A stretch of 64,000 bases of DNA from Gemmatimonadota bacterium (GCA_022340865.1 JAJDNC010000082.1:1-64000); one strand, 5' to 3'. Shown: positions 44,529-53,268, numbered from the stretch's first letter. The notes: generated by a model from the sequence alone, not told the origin. Program-made: numbers and translations.

Positions 44529-45451
44529 CAGTGGCCTCCCGCGTAGCTCAGGAGGAGATGGGGCGTGAGGAGCAGTCCCAGGAACATCTTCACCGTCACC
44601 ACCAGAACGATGAGCGCCATGAGGATCTTGAGCTGGTCGGCCTTCAGCCGTTTGCTCACCAGGGCACCGATCTGGGCGCCTACCACCGATCCCAGGAGGA
44701 GGAAGAGCGCGAGGACGAAGTCCACGGTCCGGTTGAGCGTGGCCTGGAGGATCGTGACGTTCACGCAGGTGAACAGGATCTGGAACAGGCTCGTGCCCAC
44801 CACGACGTGCATGGGCATGCGGAGCAGGTAGACCATCACGGGCACCATGATGAACCCCCCGCCCACCCCCATCACCGCCGCCAGGGCCCCGACGAGGAAA
44901 CCCAGCATCAGCGGCATGAGGAGCGACAGCTCAACCCGGGACCGTTGGAAGTCGATCTTCCAGGGCAGTTGGCCCACCAGCCGCGCGTAGAGGGAAGGAC
45001 GGAGCGCTTCCTGACGCGCACGCTTGCTCACCTTCATGCTGCGCAGGCTCTCCACGAACATGTAGGTGCCGATCCCGCCCAGCATCACCACATAGGTCAC
45101 CGTGATGACGAAGTCGGCATTGCCCATGGCGCGCAGCATCCTGATGAGATAGACGCCCACCGAGCCGCCGACGATCCCGCCCACCAGGAGCAGCCCCCCC
45201 ATCTTGAAGTCCACCGATCCGGCCTGCGCGTGGGCGTACGTACCGGAGGAGGACGCCGCCACGATCTGGTTGGAGTCGGAGGCGGCGGCGACCGTGGGAG
45301 GGATGCCGATCATGATGAGCAGCGGGGTCATGAGGAAGCCACCCCCCACGCCGAAGAGACCCGACAGGAACCCCACCAGCCCGCCCAGTCCGAGGAGCAG
45401 GAACAAGTTCACCGAGCTTCCGGCTACGGGCAGGTAGATGCTGAAGTCCAT
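44528..45451 (-). CDS. TauE/SafE-family anion exporter, copy 1
   Basis: 307 residues, about eight membrane helices in two halves. Each half opens with a Gly-rich motif: LGGLVGFLSGLFGVGGGFLM and LGFLVGALAAVMGVGGGFIM, the family signature repeated. The central loop is soluble and basic (SMKVSKRARQEALRPSLYAR). Members export sulfite, sulfonates, sulfoacetate or other small anions by a proton-linked mechanism. It precedes the TIGR02186 partner gene in the same unit and follows the histidine kinase by 8 bp. The specific anion is inferred from nothing more than family. Confidence 0.92.
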   Translation of the reverse strand: MDFSIYLPVAGSSVNLFLLLGLGGLVGFLSGLFGVGGGFLMTPLLIMIGIPPTVAAASDSNQIVAASSSGTYAHAQAGSVDFKMGGLLLVGGIVGGSVGVYLIRMLRAMGNADFVITVTYVVMLGGIGTYMFVESLRSMKVSKRARQEALRPSLYARLVGQLPWKIDFQRSRVELSLLMPLMLGFLVGALAAVMGVGGGFIMVPVMVYLLRMPMHVVVGTSLFQILFTCVNVTILQATLNRTVDFVLALFLLLGSVVGAQIGALVSKRLKADQLKILMALIVLVVTVKMFLGLLLTPHLLLSYAGGH

Positions 45452-45459
45452 GACGGGGT

Positions 45460-46974
45460 TCAGTCCTCTCGGCTCACCTCCGCCTCGGGCAGATAGACGG
45501 AGAACGTGGTTCCCTTTCCGCGTTCGCTCTCGACGGCAATTCGGCCGCCGTGCTTCTCGATGATGCTGTGGCTCACGGAGAGCCCCAGTCCCGTTCCCGC
45601 TCCCGGCTCCTTGGTCGTGAAGAAGGGATCGAAGATCTCCTCCACGTGGTCGGACTCGATGCCGATGCCCGTGTCCGACACGTCGATGCGCACGAAGCCG
45701 TCGGCCTCCGATCGGGCGCGCACGTCGATCTCTCCCCCTTCCGGCATGGCCTGGATGGCGTTCAGGAAGAGGTTCACGAAGACCTGCTGGAGGTCGTGGG
45801 GGTTGCCCCGGATGGGTGGGGACGCGCCGTCCAGGTCCAGGTTCCAGGTCACGCGTCCCAGCATTGCCTCGTTGCTCACCAGACGGACGGCGGAGCGCAC
45901 CGAGTCCTGCACCGGGAAGGTGGTGAACGCGGACCGGTCCTTGCGGGTGAAGTCCAGGAGGTTCCTCACGGTGGCGCTGGCCCGCTCGACCTGCGTGTAG
46001 ATCTGGTCCAGCATCCGTCGCCGGTCCTCTTCGCCGTAGGACTCGAAGTCCTCCAGGAGCGCCTCCGCCGTCAGTCCGATGTTGTTCAGCGGGTTGTTCA
46101 GCTCGTGGGCGATGCCCGACGTCAGAGTGCCCACCGCGGCCATCTTTCCGGACTGCACCAGCTGCTCCTGACGCGTGAGGATCTCCCCCAGCATCCGGTT
46201 GAACGAGAACGCCAGGCGCGTGAACTCGTCCCGATACCGTCGGGCGGGCCGGATGGGCTCGTAGTTACCCGCCGCGATGCGGGTCACGTAGTCCATGAAG
46301 CGATCCAGGGGCCTCAACACCGCCCGGATCACGAACCCCCCGAACAGCACCATCACCAGCAGCATGAACGCCAGGAAGCCCACCGCCGCCACCTGCGAGG
46401 TGTGGAGCAGGGAGCTCACCGCTGCGCGCTCCCGATCGATCATCTCCTGGGCGTCGGTGATGAGCTTGGCCCCTTCCGTGCGCAGGTTGACCTCGAGCTC
46501 ACGCTTGCGCACCGAATCCCGGCCGGCGTCCGCGGCCCGGAGGCTCTCCAGGAGGCCCACGTAGCGGTCGAGCCCCCCCCGCATGGTGGAGAAGCCCGCG
46601 TCCCCCTCCACGGCCCGCATCTGGTCTGCACTCCTCTCCAGGCGACTCCTGGCCAGGTTCGCGCTGGCCAGCGCCTCGGGCAGGCCGGTGCCGTACAGGA
46701 AGTAGTTCTTCTCGTTGCGGCGGGCTTCGTCGATGTCGAAGGAGTACGCCCCCACCGTCTCCAGGAAGGTGATCTTCTCCTGGAACCGCGACAGGAAGAA
46801 CACCGCGCCGACGGTGCTTCCCGAGAACAGGACGAAGAGCACGACGAAGACGACGGTGATGCGGGTGCGGATGCTCAGCTCCGGCCTCTCGAGGAGAGCC
46901 TGCTGGGCTCGCTGCGCACCATCGTCATCCGTGTCGGCGCGGCGGGTCGACACGGCCTCGGCTTCGTCGCTCAT
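45460..46974 (-). CDS. Membrane sensor histidine kinase 1
   Basis: 504 residues. Membrane helices at about 38-60 and 195-217 enclose a helical periplasmic sensor domain with the conserved segment YSFDIDEARRNEKNYFLYGT near its start. HAMP follows (RPLDRFMDYVTRIAAGNYEP), then HisKA with H-box His290 (TSGIAHELNNPLNN), and HATPase with N-box NLFLNAIQAMPEGG, G1 DVSDTGIGIE and G2 GAGTGLGLS. It is a clear paralogue of the kinase at 59950, sharing the EKNxFLY sensor motif. Gap to DsrK upstream is 40 bp. It probably phosphorylates the receivers encoded downstream in the same unit. Confidence 0.94.
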   Translation of the reverse strand: MSDEAEAVSTRRADTDDDGAQRAQQALLERPELSIRTRITVVFVVLFVLFSGSTVGAVFFLSRFQEKITFLETVGAYSFDIDEARRNEKNYFLYGTGLPEALASANLARSRLERSADQMRAVEGDAGFSTMRGGLDRYVGLLESLRAADAGRDSVRKRELEVNLRTEGAKLITDAQEMIDRERAAVSSLLHTSQVAAVGFLAFMLLVMVLFGGFVIRAVLRPLDRFMDYVTRIAAGNYEPIRPARRYRDEFTRLAFSFNRMLGEILTRQEQLVQSGKMAAVGTLTSGIAHELNNPLNNIGLTAEALLEDFESYGEEDRRRMLDQIYTQVERASATVRNLLDFTRKDRSAFTTFPVQDSVRSAVRLVSNEAMLGRVTWNLDLDGASPPIRGNPHDLQQVFVNLFLNAIQAMPEGGEIDVRARSEADGFVRIDVSDTGIGIESDHVEEIFDPFFTTKEPGAGTGLGLSVSHSIIEKHGGRIAVESERGKGTTFSVYLPEAEVSRED

Positions 46975-47014
46975 CTCGGTTCCTGAGTCGCCCCCCGCGG
47001 GTCCGGGGGTGTCC

Positions 47015-48619
47015 TCAGTGCATCTCCCACTTGATGAACGGCTCTTTCACGTCCACCATCGCGTTCACGATGAGCTCCACCAGCCCACCGTACGTGATGC
47101 CGCTCTTCTCCAGGGCACCCCAGTACTGGAGCATGTCCCGGATCTGGCCCTTGCAGTTGGAGCAGGGGGCGCAGACGTACTTCTTGACCTCGGGCCCGGG
47201 CTGGTCCGCGAACGCGTCCAGAATCTGCTTGAACTTCATGCGGCCTGCGACGGCCACCCGCCAGTCCGTGAAGTTGTTGCCCGACATCACCGCGAACCCG
47301 CTGCCTCCGCCGCAGCAGTAGTTGTCCACGCCGTGGGGCGTCATCTCCCGGAACTGCGGGCACAGGTAGCGCAGGATACGCCGCTGCGGCTCCACGATGC
47401 CGAGGTTCCTGACGATGTTGCACGGATCGTGCAACGTCACGGGAAAGTCGTTCTTCGAGGGATCGAACTCGATCTTCCCGCTGAAGACGATCTCCTCGAG
47501 GAGCGGCAGGCAGCTCACCCTCTTCACGTCCCTCAGCTCACCGGTGAGGATGCGATCCGCCACGGTCATGATGGCCTTGTGCTGATGGCCACACTCTCCC
47601 ATGACGATCTTCTTCACACCCAACTTCTTCGCGGCGCTCACGTGCTTGAGGGCGATACGGGCGAGCTGGACGTCGTCGTAGAAGAGGCCGTAGTTCACGC
47701 CGTCGTACTCGATGCCCTCCGATGCCAGCGTCCAGTCGATGCCGGCGGCGTTGAGGATGATGGCGAAGGCGCCGGGGTTCTCCGGCCAGGACATGATCTC
47801 GCCGGCGTTGTGGATGAGGAGGACATCGGCGCCTTCCTTGTCCCAAGGCGTGGTGACCTCGATGCCGGTCTCGTCGGTCATGTCCTCGTCGATGAACTCG
47901 ACGTTGTCCTTCACCAGCACCTGGTTCATCCCCGTGGACGAGCCCACCTGCAGCTGGAGCACCGTCCCCTGCTCGTGGAGCTCCCGCGGAGCCCAGCCCA
48001 GCTCCTGGCTGAAGAGCTTGCGCAGCTCGTGGGCGATGAGCCCGTTGTCCACGCCGATGGGGCACACCTGTGCACACCGCCGACAGAGGTTGCACCGATA
48101 GGCGAGCTCGTAGAGCCGCGAGATCGTGGTCCAGTTCAGATCCACGTCCGCGCCGGTGAGGGGTGCCATCAGCTTGCCGTTGGGCTTCGCGTACTTCTTC
48201 ACCAGCCGGCGCCAGACCTCCGAGCGGTACGTGGGCCGGTAGATCTCCTGCCCGCTGGCCTTGAAGACATGGCACGCGTCGCTGCACGTCTGGCAGCCGA
48301 CGCAGTACTCCATGGCCAGCGTGAGAGGCTGCAGGAAGCTCCAGTTGTTCTCGCGGGTGAAGAGCTTCTTCAGACCCTCGGCGAAGTGGTCCACCAGGGC
48401 CCGTTCCTCTTCCGGGCTCTCCGGATGCGGCAGGCTGAGGGCGACGACGCCGTCCAGGTTGCAGACCATCCGTTCCGCGGCGTCGGGCTTCAGCTCCTGG
48501 ATCGTGCCTCCGGGGTTGTCGTATGGAGGGGGAAGCGGGATCAGCTCGTCGGTATCGATCTCGGCCAGAGGCTGGTCTCCACGAAGGCCGATGTCCTTGA
48601 TGCGCACCCGGCCGCTCAT
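47015..48619 (-). CDS. dsrK-like: DsrK/HdrD-like iron-sulfur subunit
   Basis: 534 residues. Two ferredoxin-like 4Fe-4S motifs: Cys106, 109, 112, 116 (CVGCQTCSDAC) and Cys176, 179, 182, 186 (CNLCRRCAQVCP). C-terminal CCG-type motifs: GECGHQH near 342, CCGGG at 435-436 and CAPCSNC at 483-489, the site that in HdrD/DsrK forms the catalytic noncubane cluster. No membrane helices; it sits at the cytoplasmic face. It overlaps the DsrM-like gene by 4 nt (ATGA). The pair would pass electrons between quinone and a thiol/disulfide or trisulfide substrate. dsrAB, dsrC and dsrJOP are absent here, so the partner is unknown. Confidence 0.9.
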   Translation of the reverse strand: MSGRVRIKDIGLRGDQPLAEIDTDELIPLPPPYDNPGGTIQELKPDAAERMVCNLDGVVALSLPHPESPEEERALVDHFAEGLKKLFTRENNWSFLQPLTLAMEYCVGCQTCSDACHVFKASGQEIYRPTYRSEVWRRLVKKYAKPNGKLMAPLTGADVDLNWTTISRLYELAYRCNLCRRCAQVCPIGVDNGLIAHELRKLFSQELGWAPRELHEQGTVLQLQVGSSTGMNQVLVKDNVEFIDEDMTDETGIEVTTPWDKEGADVLLIHNAGEIMSWPENPGAFAIILNAAGIDWTLASEGIEYDGVNYGLFYDDVQLARIALKHVSAAKKLGVKKIVMGECGHQHKAIMTVADRILTGELRDVKRVSCLPLLEEIVFSGKIEFDPSKNDFPVTLHDPCNIVRNLGIVEPQRRILRYLCPQFREMTPHGVDNYCCGGGSGFAVMSGNNFTDWRVAVAGRMKFKQILDAFADQPGPEVKKYVCAPCSNCKGQIRDMLQYWGALEKSGITYGGLVELIVNAMVDVKEPFIKWEMH

Positions 48620-49533
48620 CGGGGCACCTCCTCCGTCGCGATGTCCACCCAGTTCTTGCGCCCGTCCGCATGCACGTGCTCGGCCGCCCATGTGACGGGC
48701 TGCTGCAGCAGCTTCTGCATCTCCCGCTCCATGGCCCCTCCCCGCTCCAGAGGTCGGTCGTCCCACCTCACCTGGTGGTAGGTGAAGTACTTGGCCACGA
48801 AGTGCATCATCTGGCTGAAGGGGAGGTAGGCCAGGAAGGCCATCGCCAGGATCAGATGGGCCGTGAGCACGCCGGCCATGTGGGGAACCGGGCCCGCCGT
48901 GAGGAGCGCCCTCCCGAACGCCACGGCGTCCACCGCGGAGCCGGGGACGGTCGTCACCGCCAGCGCCCCCGTGACCGCCACGGCCAGCACGAGCACGAGA
49001 TTGAACAGCGCTACCGGCGTGGTGATCAGCCTGAGCTTCGGATCGGCCAGACGGCTCGCCAGCAGCCCGAGGGCCCCCAGCGCCGTCAGGACGTATCCCA
49101 CACCGGCCACCCAGACAATCCACTTCGGCAGGATTCCCCACCCGAGTCCGGCAACTCCCACCGCCGCCATGCCGCTCGCCAGAACGCCTCCGAAGGCAGC
49201 GAGCACGAGGAGGTAGAGACCTATGTGGAAGGGGTAGGAGAACCACCAAAGCCGTCTGTTGTGGGCCCACAGCGCCTTGAGGAAGACGATCTCCTCGAGC
49301 ATGTAGGCGACCTCGGCCACCAGCGATTCCTCCCGGGGCTTCTTCCACCACTCGAACTCCTCGAGGTAGGAGCCTCCGTATCGCCCACGCCCCTTTTCCT
49401 TGGGTACGGGCGCGAGCTCCCAGCGCAGGTGCAGGGGCAGGCGGGCGATCTTGAGGGATCTGATCAGAAAGGCCACCACGAAGATGGCGAGCAGGCCGTA
49501 GCAGACGGCCAACGGGATCGAGCCGGACATCAT
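48616..49533 (-). CDS. dsrM-like: DsrM/NarI-like membrane cytochrome b subunit
   Basis: 305 residues with about five to six membrane helices: 8-26, 99-120, 136-160, 172-195 and 219-242. Likely haem b ligands are His103 (PFHIGLYLL), His218 and His226 (VPHMAGVLTAHLIL), and His244 (FSQMMHFVAKYF). The family is the gamma-type cytochrome b of nitrate reductase and its DsrM/HmeC relatives. It couples to the menaquinone pool and donates to or accepts from DsrK, to which its stop is coupled (ATGA). It is the first gene of unit B, 90 bp from the perfect Rex box on its upstream side. A NarI role is unlikely because no NarGH is present. Confidence 0.88.
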   Translation of the reverse strand: MMSGSIPLAVCYGLLAIFVVAFLIRSLKIARLPLHLRWELAPVPKEKGRGRYGGSYLEEFEWWKKPREESLVAEVAYMLEEIVFLKALWAHNRRLWWFSYPFHIGLYLLVLAAFGGVLASGMAAVGVAGLGWGILPKWIVWVAGVGYVLTALGALGLLASRLADPKLRLITTPVALFNLVLVLAVAVTGALAVTTVPGSAVDAVAFGRALLTAGPVPHMAGVLTAHLILAMAFLAYLPFSQMMHFVAKYFTYHQVRWDDRPLERGGAMEREMQKLLQQPVTWAAEHVHADGRKNWVDIATEEVPR

Positions 49534-49622
49534 CAGCTGTCCTCGCCGGGAAGCGTCGTTCGGAACCCGGGCGGCCTGGCGGTCGCCGTTCCCATGGGTT
49601 CCGGTAGGTCACGAGGCTATAT

Positions 49623-49640
49623 TCGTGTAAAATATCACGA
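49623..49640. promoter_or_regulatory. Rex-type operator between rex and dsrMK unit
   Basis: Perfect palindrome TCGTG-TAAAATAT-CACGA, 18 bp, with the same 5-8-5 spacing as known Rex sites (TTGTG-N8-CACAA). It lies in the 210-bp gap between divergent rex and the DsrM-like gene, in the only AT-rich part, overlapping TATATT (49618-49623), a -10 candidate for rex. Autoregulation of rex and NADH-sensitive control of unit B are the expected consequences. Confidence 0.78.
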
Positions 49641-49743
49641 TTTTGTCCGGTGGGCGGAAGTCCTGGTCCAACGAAGCCTGCCGTAGGCCTTCTGAAGGGC
49701 TTATCTTCGGAGAGGCGGGACTTCTCCAACTCGAGGAATCCCC

Positions 49744-50424
49744 GTGGCACGCCTAAAGCGCGTAGTCCTCGACCGACTGATCCGGTATTACCGGTTTCTC
49801 GCCGACGTCTCCGATGGGAGACGGGCGGACACAGTCACCAGCTCCAGGATCGGGGCTGCTCTCGAGGTCGATCCCAGCCAGGTACGCAAGGACTTCGGCA
49901 CGGTCGGCCTCATTGGCATGAGCCGGGTGGGCTACGACGCGTGTGAAGTGTGCCGCACCATCCGCACGGTGGTGGGTTTCGACCGGCCGTACGGCGGCGT
50001 GCTCATCGGCGCCGGCAAGCTGGGCGGGGCCATCCTGGCCTCGGCGGAGGTGGACCGGTACGGGCTGCGCATCGTCGCCGCCTTCGACAGCGACCCCTTC
50101 AAGGTGGGCCGCCACATCGAGGGGGTCACCATTCTGCCCATCCGCGTGCTCGCCACCTACGTGATGGAGCACCAGATCCGGCTGGCCATCCTCACCATCC
50201 CCCCCAGTGCCGCGCAGCCCCTGGCGGACCTGCTGGTCTCGTGCGGCGTGGAGGCCATCTGGAACTTCACGCCGGCGCGCCTGGAGGTCCCCCGGGGCGT
50301 GTTGGTGCGGAATCAGCGTCTTACGGCCGGGCTCGGCGAGATCGCGTATCACCTCAAGGGCCCGCGACGCGCCGTACGGCATCGGGACTACGCCGCGGCC
50401 ATCGAGGGCGCCGACGCATCCTGA
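49744..50424 (+). CDS. rex: Redox-sensing transcriptional repressor Rex
   Basis: 226 residues from GTG 49744 with AGGA 8 nt upstream. N-terminal winged helix at about 5-75 with the Rex signature DPSQVRKDFGTVG, then a Rossmann domain with Gly89-x-Gly91-x2-Gly94 (IGAGKLGGAI) and acidic AAFDSDPFKVG at the adenosine site. A C-terminal domain-swap helix is present. Rex binds DNA when NAD+ dominates and leaves on NADH excess. The family is mostly known from Gram-positive and some other phyla. Its presence next to the DsrMK-like pair with an operator between them suggests control of the whole island. Confidence 0.95.
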   Translation: MARLKRVVLDRLIRYYRFLADVSDGRRADTVTSSRIGAALEVDPSQVRKDFGTVGLIGMSRVGYDACEVCRTIRTVVGFDRPYGGVLIGAGKLGGAILASAEVDRYGLRIVAAFDSDPFKVGRHIEGVTILPIRVLATYVMEHQIRLAILTIPPSAAQPLADLLVSCGVEAIWNFTPARLEVPRGVLVRNQRLTAGLGEIAYHLKGPRRAVRHRDYAAAIEGADAS

Positions 50425-50451
50425 GGAAGGCCCGGCGGACCCGCTGGCACC

Positions 50452-52683
50452 CTAGGGACTCGTCAGGCCCCTGGAGAGGGTCAGCGTGAACGACCGGGGC
50501 GCTCCGGGGAAGCGCTCCTGCAGATCCACGTAGCTCTCCTGGAAGAGGTTGGAGACCTTGCCCTGGAGCAGCAGGTCGCCGATCTGGTAGGCCGCGCGGA
50601 GGCCGACGAGGGTCGTCGAACTGCGCGGATCCAGGGGATACTGGAGCACCCGCTCCACCCGCGACCGGTACTGCAGGTCCACGTTGAACAGGCCCCCCAG
50701 CACCATGAGCGTTCCGGTGGCCGTGTGCGCCGACCGGTACGGCAGGGGCTCATTCAGGGTCAGATCCCTGGGGTCCAGATACATGTAGGTCGCGTCGAGG
50801 CCGAGCCATTGCGGTATCAGGTCGAAGCGAGCCTCGAGATCCAGGCCCGTCACCCGGGCGCGTGATACGTTCTGGAACTGGAACACGAAGATGCGGCCCG
50901 GCACGGGACCGGGCTGGATCAATCCCTTGAACCGGCTCTGGAACACGGCGCCGTCCACCCACAGACGCCCCAGATCCGCGGTGGCGCCGATCTCACCGGC
51001 GGTGACGGTCTCGGGACGCAGATCGGGGTTCGGCACCACCAGCACGCCGTACTGCGTGGTGGACACGAACTGCTCCACGGGGCTGGGCGCCCGAAATGCC
51101 CGGCTCAGCGAGGCCCGCAGGCTGACTTTGGGAGTCGCGTGGAATACGAGGCCGAGCTTCGGGCTGAGCTGGGTATCCATCTTTCCCGGCGTCACGGAGT
51201 GGTCGTCGAAACGCACGCCGACGGAGGCCTTGATGCGCTGGCTCGGCTGGATCACGTCCTGCGCGAAGAGCGCATAGTCCCTCTCCTTGGGGGTACCGAT
51301 GAGGTCCGACCACACGACGCTGTAGGCGGCGTCCGCTCCCAGGGTCAGGGACTGAACGCCCCGTTGCAGCGAGAGCTGGACCGACGAACCGCCGCGCGCT
51401 CCACGGTGGTAGTGGTGATTGTCGTGGAAGTGGTTCCGCACCGCATCGTAGTAGAGGTACGGCGTGAACCTCAGCAGCGTGTTCGCCCGCGTGAACGCGT
51501 TCAAGGTCGCGCCGAAATCGAGCCAGCCCATGCGGTACCAGTCACCCACCGCGTCGGTAGGCACCTCGAAGCGCTGCTGGGCGGAGCGCCAGCCGAAGTT
51601 CTCTCCAATGTCCTCCTGCGCCCCGATGGCGTAGAAGGACGATGGAGCCGAGCCGAACAGCGGCGCAGAGGTCTCCAGGCGAAACAGCCAGCGCGACGTG
51701 TGCCCGTTCTGGGTGAAGCCATCGGTCTCGTCCCGGTCACCGTACACCCGTACGCCCACGTCGCCGAGGTGCATGGAGTGCTGCACCTCCAGGCCCAGGT
51801 AGTTCAGCAGGCTGTTGGTGAATCGGTACTGGGAGGGTATGTCGTACGCGCCCGCATGAGTGCGGAAGATCGTGTGCGAACGGTCGGGAATCGGGCTGGT
51901 GACGACGTTGACGACGCCCCCCAGCGCGTTGCTGCCGTATAGAGCCGAGTAGGGCCCCTTCACGATCTCGACGCGCGACACCCCCAGCACGGGCAGGATG
52001 TCGAAGTCCAGCTCCCCGGTGTCCCCCGTGATCAGGGGATGACCGTCCAGCATGAGGAGGACCCGGCTCCCCACGCCTCCCGACAGCCCTGCGGCCCCGC
52101 GGATGTCCAGCGTGCCACCCTGGTATGTCACCCCGGGCGCGTACGGCAACGCCTGGTTGAGCTGTGTGACATCCCTCTGCGTGATCTGCTTCCGGGTGAT
52201 CACCGAAACGCTCGCGGGTGATTCGCTGATCTGCTGCGTCTCGCGGCTGGCCGTCACGATGACGCCGGGCAGGGCGAAGGGCGATGACGTCAGCGAGAAG
52301 TCCACCTCGACGGTCCGGTCGGCCGTCACCTCGACGTCTCCGCGGACGGCGGCGGCGTACCCCATGGCCGCGACCCGCAGCGTGTGGCGTCCCGGCGGCA
52401 ACCCGTCGATGCGGTAGACGCCCCGGCTGTTCGTGACGGCGGTGAGGAGCGTCCCGTCCACCAGGACCGTCGCCCCGGTGACAGCCGTGTCACCCGCCGC
52501 CGTCACCTTCCCGGTCACGGTCCCGGTTCCCGCCTGAGCCGCCAACGGCTTCGTGGATCCCCCCGCCGCCGCGACCAGGACCGCGATCACCAGCACCACC
52601 GACCGAAGCGCCCGTCGCGCGCCGGCGGCGACTCGTAGCCCAGCGGCTCCCGGAATGCACCGCCGACAATGCCTCAGCAGCAT
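50452..52683 (-). CDS. TonB-dependent receptor, vitamin/siderophore-type layout
   Basis: 743 residues from ATG 52683 (GGGGG 8 nt upstream); a GTG 9 nt further up is an alternative. The long N-region ends in a signal helix (RSVVLVIAVLVAAAGG). A carboxypeptidase-regulatory domain (GTVTGKVTAAGDTAVTGATV) comes before a plug (ISESPASVSVITRKQITQRD; ALYGSNALGGVVNVVTSP) and a barrel with the receptor box-like end ESYVDLQERFPGAPRSFTL. This is similar to BtuB/FepA-like receptors. It lies between rex and unit C, convergent with rex. It may bring in a metal chelate or cofactor for the island's redox proteins, but the ligand is unknown. Confidence 0.9.
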   Translation of the reverse strand: MLLRHCRRCIPGAAGLRVAAGARRALRSVVLVIAVLVAAAGGSTKPLAAQAGTGTVTGKVTAAGDTAVTGATVLVDGTLLTAVTNSRGVYRIDGLPPGRHTLRVAAMGYAAAVRGDVEVTADRTVEVDFSLTSSPFALPGVIVTASRETQQISESPASVSVITRKQITQRDVTQLNQALPYAPGVTYQGGTLDIRGAAGLSGGVGSRVLLMLDGHPLITGDTGELDFDILPVLGVSRVEIVKGPYSALYGSNALGGVVNVVTSPIPDRSHTIFRTHAGAYDIPSQYRFTNSLLNYLGLEVQHSMHLGDVGVRVYGDRDETDGFTQNGHTSRWLFRLETSAPLFGSAPSSFYAIGAQEDIGENFGWRSAQQRFEVPTDAVGDWYRMGWLDFGATLNAFTRANTLLRFTPYLYYDAVRNHFHDNHHYHRGARGGSSVQLSLQRGVQSLTLGADAAYSVVWSDLIGTPKERDYALFAQDVIQPSQRIKASVGVRFDDHSVTPGKMDTQLSPKLGLVFHATPKVSLRASLSRAFRAPSPVEQFVSTTQYGVLVVPNPDLRPETVTAGEIGATADLGRLWVDGAVFQSRFKGLIQPGPVPGRIFVFQFQNVSRARVTGLDLEARFDLIPQWLGLDATYMYLDPRDLTLNEPLPYRSAHTATGTLMVLGGLFNVDLQYRSRVERVLQYPLDPRSSTTLVGLRAAYQIGDLLLQGKVSNLFQESYVDLQERFPGAPRSFTLTLSRGLTSP

Positions 52684-52714
52684 CCTCCGCACCCCCTTCG
52701 CTCGCTACATGGGT

Positions 52715-53116
52715 CTATTGCCGCTGCCAGACCATGCCCAACACCACCCCGGAAATGCTCACGTTCACCCTCAACGTGTTGTTCGTAAGGGTATACTGGC
52801 CGGAGTACGTCCCCAGTCCCTGGCTGGACACCTGGGTCCAGGTGCCCCCGGACGCCGTGTACGTGCCGGTATCGCTGAAGTTGAACGGCGCCGGCTGCGT
52901 CATGTTCAGGGACGCCGTGTAGGTGCTGTCCGTCAGCGTCATCGTTCCGGTGGCGGTCGCCGGCTGGCCCATGTACGTCAGGGAATCCAACGAATACGTG
53001 CCCGCGAGGCTGGAGGTGTTCTGCGGGCCCGTCGAGTTGTTGCTGTTGCAGCTCACCAGGACGAGGGTCGCCGCCGCGAGAATCGCCGCCACGGGCAGGG
53101 CGCGCGAGTGTGCCAT
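52715..53116 (-). CDS. Lipocalin-like small lipoprotein
   Basis: 133 residues from ATG 53116 with AGGAGG 5 nt upstream. Lipobox LVSC with Cys23 after a hydrophobic core (AAILAAATLVLVSC). The mature region has about eight short strands rich in Thr, Ser and Gly (GTYSLDSLTYMGQPATATGT, SLNMTQPAPFNFSDTG, GTWTQVSSQGLGTYSGQYTL) consistent with a lipocalin-like or small beta-barrel fold. It precedes the TonB receptor gene by 31 bp and is probably co-transcribed, so it may be an accessory binding lipoprotein for that receptor. Fold call is by pattern only. Confidence 0.7.
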   Translation of the reverse strand: MAHSRALPVAAILAAATLVLVSCNSNNSTGPQNTSSLAGTYSLDSLTYMGQPATATGTMTLTDSTYTASLNMTQPAPFNFSDTGTYTASGGTWTQVSSQGLGTYSGQYTLTNNTLRVNVSISGVVLGMVWQRQ

Positions 53117-53217
53117 GCAGGCCTCCTGAAAGGGTCCTTCCCGACCGTGAAAATAGGATAGCACGGGCACCCGATGGGCGCACGGGGTCAGGGCTCCTGG
53201 CTGGTGTTCGCCTTGTC

Positions 53218-53246
53218 TTGACACGGTATTCCGACGGCTGTAGACT
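53218..53246 (+). promoter_or_regulatory. Sigma-70-type promoter of unit C
   Basis: TTGACA (53218-53223), a 17-bp spacer and TAGACT (53241-53246): a perfect -35 hexamer and 4 of 6 matches at -10 with optimal spacing, 166 bp before the first gene of unit C. It is the best promoter I found in the window. Confidence 0.75.
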
Positions 53247-53250
53247 TTAA

Positions 53251-53268
53251 TCGTGACAAAAATCTCGG
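53251..53268. promoter_or_regulatory. Degenerate Rex-type site over the unit C start point
   Basis: TCGTG-N8-CTCGG, 18 bp, with a perfect left half and 3 of 5 right-half matches to the TCGTG-N8-CACGA box. It begins 4 bp after the -10 hexamer, over the expected transcription start, an ideal repressor position. Confidence 0.42.

Noticed and set aside
46715..48781. A 688-residue plus-strand open frame opposite the kinase and DsrK-like genes
   Set aside because: Its composition is random-looking and the opposite strand has intact catalytic motifs, so it is a shadow.
48616..49533. Nitrate reductase gamma subunit (narI)
   Set aside because: No narGHJ nearby, and the gene overlaps a DsrK/HdrD-type subunit, so DsrM-like is the better name.
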